Below are positions 6,515-7,807 of a DNA stretch of 7,807 nt, piece by piece. Location: the NCBI GenBank assembly GCA_001830645.1, contig MIBM01000139.1, positions 1,744-9,550 of the forward strand. Direction: 5' to 3'. The notes beneath the pieces were generated by a model, which saw only the letters and a program-made list of their open reading frames with translations, had not been told where the DNA came from and made no database searches. The stretch comes from Spirochaetes bacterium RIFOXYC1_FULL_54_7. Its GTDB lineage: Bacteria > Spirochaetota > Spirochaetia > Treponematales > UBA12059. The position numbers and the translations under genes are program-made. The stretch's first letter is position 1. Every line of letters begins with the position of its first letter.

Positions 6515-6772
6515 TCATGCGCGGGCTTCGATACCCTGCTCCCATTTAAGCAAAAAATGTTCATGGGCTTCGATTACACCTTTCATATGTAGTTCCTGTA
6601 CTTCTCCCCGACCGACCCAATCGGATCCATCGCTGAGATAGAGGTGTTTGAGTACACCCTTCAGATCCTCGGGCATAAAACCGGGATCTTCGGCGCGGCG
6701 ACGCTCAAGACTGCGGTACGCCTCTGTATACGCACTCTCATAGGCCATTTCACGCCAATCTGTTGATGACAT
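6515..6772 (-). CDS. Small hypothetical protein, 85 aa
   Basis: I do not recognise the family by name, but the protein looks real. GGGAGG (plus-strand positions 6779-6784) lies 6 bases before the ATG, an almost ideal ribosome site. The sequence is charged, mainly helical and soluble, with an aromatic-rich first helix (YESAYTEAYRSLERRR), a PGFMPEDLKGVLKHLY segment, a GSDWVGRGEV turn and a final helix EAHEHFLLKWEQG. There is no signal peptide, membrane segment or cysteine. It converges on the HD-GYP gene, the two stop codons being separated by 9 bases. No good promoter is visible in the 88 bases between its start and the tRNA terminator. Function unknown. Confidence 0.75.
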   Translation of the reverse strand: MSSTDWREMAYESAYTEAYRSLERRRAEDPGFMPEDLKGVLKHLYLSDGSDWVGRGEVQELHMKGVIEAHEHFLLKWEQGIEARA

Positions 6773-6860
6773 GGTATTCCTCCCGGTAGGTTAGACATCG
6801 ACTCAGGTTGCTTCCGCGTTGACACAGAGGGATCCCAAGCCGACGATTGATGGCAGTTTG

Positions 6861-6891
6861 AAAAAAGGCCGCCCCGCAGGGGACGGCCTTT
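6861..6891 (-). terminator. Intrinsic terminator of the tRNA-Met gene
   Basis: Read on the minus strand, GGCCG plus CCCC (6888-6884 and 6882-6879, with one T at 6883 bulged) pairs with GGGGCGGCC (6875-6867) around a 3-base loop, followed at once by six T (6866-6861). It lies about 14 bases after the tRNA 3' end. A run of A before the stem and only three T after it on the other strand make it mainly a minus-strand terminator. It also separates the tRNA from the 85-aa gene. Confidence 0.9.
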
Positions 6892-6901
6892 CATGTGACT
6901 A

Positions 6902-6974
6902 TAGCGGCGGAGGGGATTGAACCCACGACACAACGGATATGAGCCGTTTGCTCTACCGACTGAGCTACGCCGCC
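6902..6974 (-). tRNA. tRNA-Met (anticodon CAT), elongator type
   Basis: A 73-base cloverleaf is readable on the minus strand. The acceptor stem is GGCGGCG with CGCCGCT (one G-U pair at 1-72), D-arm GCTC/GAGC with an 8-base loop, anticodon stem AACGG/CCGTT with loop CTCATAT, 5-base variable loop, T-loop TTCAATC and discriminator A. The anticodon CAT is at plus positions 6939-6941. CCA is not encoded; TAG follows. It lacks the three G-C pairs in the anticodon stem typical of initiators, and its acceptor and T-arm resemble the Bacillus elongator tRNA-Met as I recall it. tRNA-Ile2 with a lysidine-modified CAT cannot be fully excluded. The second T-stem pair is a T-T mismatch. As an ANN-reading tRNA it might carry t6A37, the product of the nearby tsa genes. 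Confidence 0.93.
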
Positions 6975-6991
6975 ATGTTCGACGAGATGAC

Positions 6992-7021
6992 TTTATACCG
7001 GAAAAGAACCGAACGTGTCAA
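6992..7021 (-). promoter_or_regulatory. Promoter of tRNA-Met overlapping the coaX stop codon
   Basis: On the minus strand, TTGACA (plus 7021-7016, perfect consensus) and TATAAA (plus 6997-6992, 5 of 6) are 18 bases apart. The last -10 base lies 17 bases before the mature tRNA 5' end, giving a leader of about 10 bases for RNase P to remove. The TGA inside TTGACA is the stop codon of coaX, so the promoter begins within the coding sequence. Position and quality make this convincing. Confidence 0.8.
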
Positions 7022-7791
7022 CCGAAGGGCTGTGGATTGCGTTCAGCTATGATGGACAGACCATCCAGAACCAGTTCAGGCACGAAGCGATCATGGCCGA
7101 GGCTGGCCAGAAGGCTGCGGCCTTCCTCATCACCACAGCCTATGACAACAGGAGACGATGACATTTCGGATGACATGAGGTCAACGATACGTTGTATGAG
7201 CCCACCAAAACCAAGCATGACCCCGGACTGCACAGCTTGGGTTGTAGTCCGTCCAATAGCCCGCCTGGGCAGGTCCAACCTTACCTCCGGGATCTGGGCT
7301 GCGCCGGCTTTTATTGCAGACATCGACAACTCCAGACCGGGGGCTATGGATACCCCCAGAAGCTCGCCAGCATCGTTTATTGCGCTGATGGCTATGACGG
7401 TTCCGAAGTCAACCACTATCACCGGACCCTTGCCCAAGGCCCGGGCCGCAACCGCGGCGCAGACTATGTCGCTGCCCACTTCCGTAGGCACGTCGGTGCG
7501 GATCTTTATTCCTGTCCTCACCCCTGGAGCTACAAGCGCCGTATCAATACCGAAGGCAAGTCTGACGGCGTGCACGACCCGTGGTGTCATTGCCGGAACC
7601 ACGCTTGACAACCAGGCTGTCTCAACCTTGCCTGACTGATCGATGCCGGCACGCAGCGCCGAAGCTTCGAGCAGGAAGGCGTACTCGTCCGAGGTCCTGT
7701 CGGGTCCCAGACGTGAGCTTGCCAGCCAGCGACCATCATGGCGGAACCCGCTTACAAGCATGCCATTGCTTAGATCCAAAGCCAGAAGCAC
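7018..7791 (-). CDS. coaX: Type III pantothenate kinase-like protein CoaX (divergent motifs)
   Basis: CoaX phosphorylates pantothenate, the first step of coenzyme A synthesis, using an ASKHA fold and a monovalent cation. The 257-residue length is typical. Recognisable elements are the first strand LLALDLSNG (2-10), RTSDEYAFLL, SSVVP, TEVGSDIV (103-110), VVDFGT (126-131), SIAPGL (148-153), AAQIPEVRLDLP and IGRTTTQAVQSG (179-190). Several signature positions differ from the canonical family as I know it: D-x-G-N-T is DLSNG, G-A-D-R is GSDI, G-G-x-I-x-P-G is GVSIAPG, and I-G-R-N-T is IGRTT. The aspartates at 6, 108 and 128 are kept. The start is GTG with AGGAGG 5 bases upstream. A TGA directly before the GTG could end an upstream gene. 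The family call is strong, enzyme activity less certain. Confidence 0.85.
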   Translation of the reverse strand: MLLALDLSNGMLVSGFRHDGRWLASSRLGPDRTSDEYAFLLEASALRAGIDQSGKVETAWLSSVVPAMTPRVVHAVRLAFGIDTALVAPGVRTGIKIRTDVPTEVGSDIVCAAVAARALGKGPVIVVDFGTVIAISAINDAGELLGVSIAPGLELSMSAIKAGAAQIPEVRLDLPRRAIGRTTTQAVQSGVMLGFGGLIQRIVDLMSSEMSSSPVVIGCGDEEGRSLLASLGHDRFVPELVLDGLSIIAERNPQPFG

Positions 7792-7807
7792 TCAGTCCTC
7801 CTCGGAG
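7792..7807 (-). CDS. Possible 3' end of a gene upstream of coaX (edge fragment)
   Basis: The last 16 bases, read on the minus strand, give Ser-Glu-Glu-Asp then TGA immediately before the coaX GTG. An acidic tail followed by an abutting start is typical of operon junctions, and the coaX ribosome site would lie inside this gene. In many bacteria birA precedes coaX, but nothing here identifies the gene. Four codons are too few for a firm call. Confidence 0.25.

Noticed and set aside
6819..6847. Plus-strand TTGACA at 6819-6824 with a possible -10 at 6842-6847
   Set aside because: The -10 (GACGAT) matches only 3 of 6. No plus-strand gene follows, and it would run into the terminator and tRNA in antisense.
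6939..6941. Reading the CAT tRNA as initiator tRNA-fMet
   Set aside because: The anticodon stem is AACGG/CCGTT without three G-C pairs, and position 1-72 is G-U rather than the C-A mismatch usual for bacterial initiators.
6917..7639. 240-codon open frame on the plus strand across the tRNA and coaX
   Set aside because: It runs antisense through the tRNA, its promoter and the CoaX motifs. Its Arg/Ser/Thr-rich translation matches no family.
1..7807. CRISPR, transposon, prophage or toxin-antitoxin content
   Set aside because: I saw no regularly spaced repeats, transposase or integrase motifs or paired toxin-antitoxin genes. The 85-aa and 86-aa genes are not adjacent and show no toxin motif.

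Overview
The window looks like chromosome from a spirochaete (class Spirochaetia, Treponema/Spirochaeta-like). FliD carries the middle domain I associate with spirochaetal FliD. It is followed by a hypothetical protein, a PilZ protein, tsaE, tsaB and an HD-GYP protein, an order that, as I recall it, also occurs in treponemal genomes. Base composition is moderately GC-rich throughout. I saw no transposase, phage gene, CRISPR array or other sign of recent transfer. Identification rests on motif reading only; no database search was run.

Plus strand, 1-6505, is one dense run of co-directional genes. It opens with the flagellar cap gene fliD, cut at the left edge. A short hairpin and a good Shine-Dalgarno lead to a 290-aa conserved hypothetical. 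That overlaps by 4 bp a 364-aa membrane-anchored PilZ protein, a likely c-di-GMP receptor. A 65-bp gap holds a near-consensus sigma-70 promoter placed so that the next gene, an 86-aa hypothetical, would be transcribed from the A of its own ATG. Then come tsaE (apparent CTG start overlapping the preceding stop), tsaB (4-bp overlap, unusual Pro/Gly-rich insert) and a PAS/HD-GYP protein with all the family's catalytic motifs (4-bp overlap).

Minus strand, 6515-7807: an 85-aa hypothetical with a strong ribosome site converges on the HD-GYP gene. Upstream of it is a self-contained tRNA-Met(CAT) unit with its own promoter and a textbook intrinsic terminator. Then comes coaX, a type III pantothenate kinase-like gene with several changed signature residues. 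Its GTG start abuts what may be the stop codon of a further upstream gene at the right edge.

Functionally, the plus-strand cluster joins flagellar assembly (FliD), c-di-GMP reading (PilZ), c-di-GMP hydrolysis (HD-GYP) and two subunits of the t6A37 tRNA-modification machinery (TsaE, TsaB). A tRNA that reads ANN codons lies close by, which is probably coincidental. The best candidates for something under-described are the leaderless-type promoter, the non-canonical tsaE start, the tsaB insert, the divergent CoaX and the two conserved-looking hypotheticals in the flagellar/c-di-GMP/t6A cluster. I did not see a complete novel defence or mobile system.
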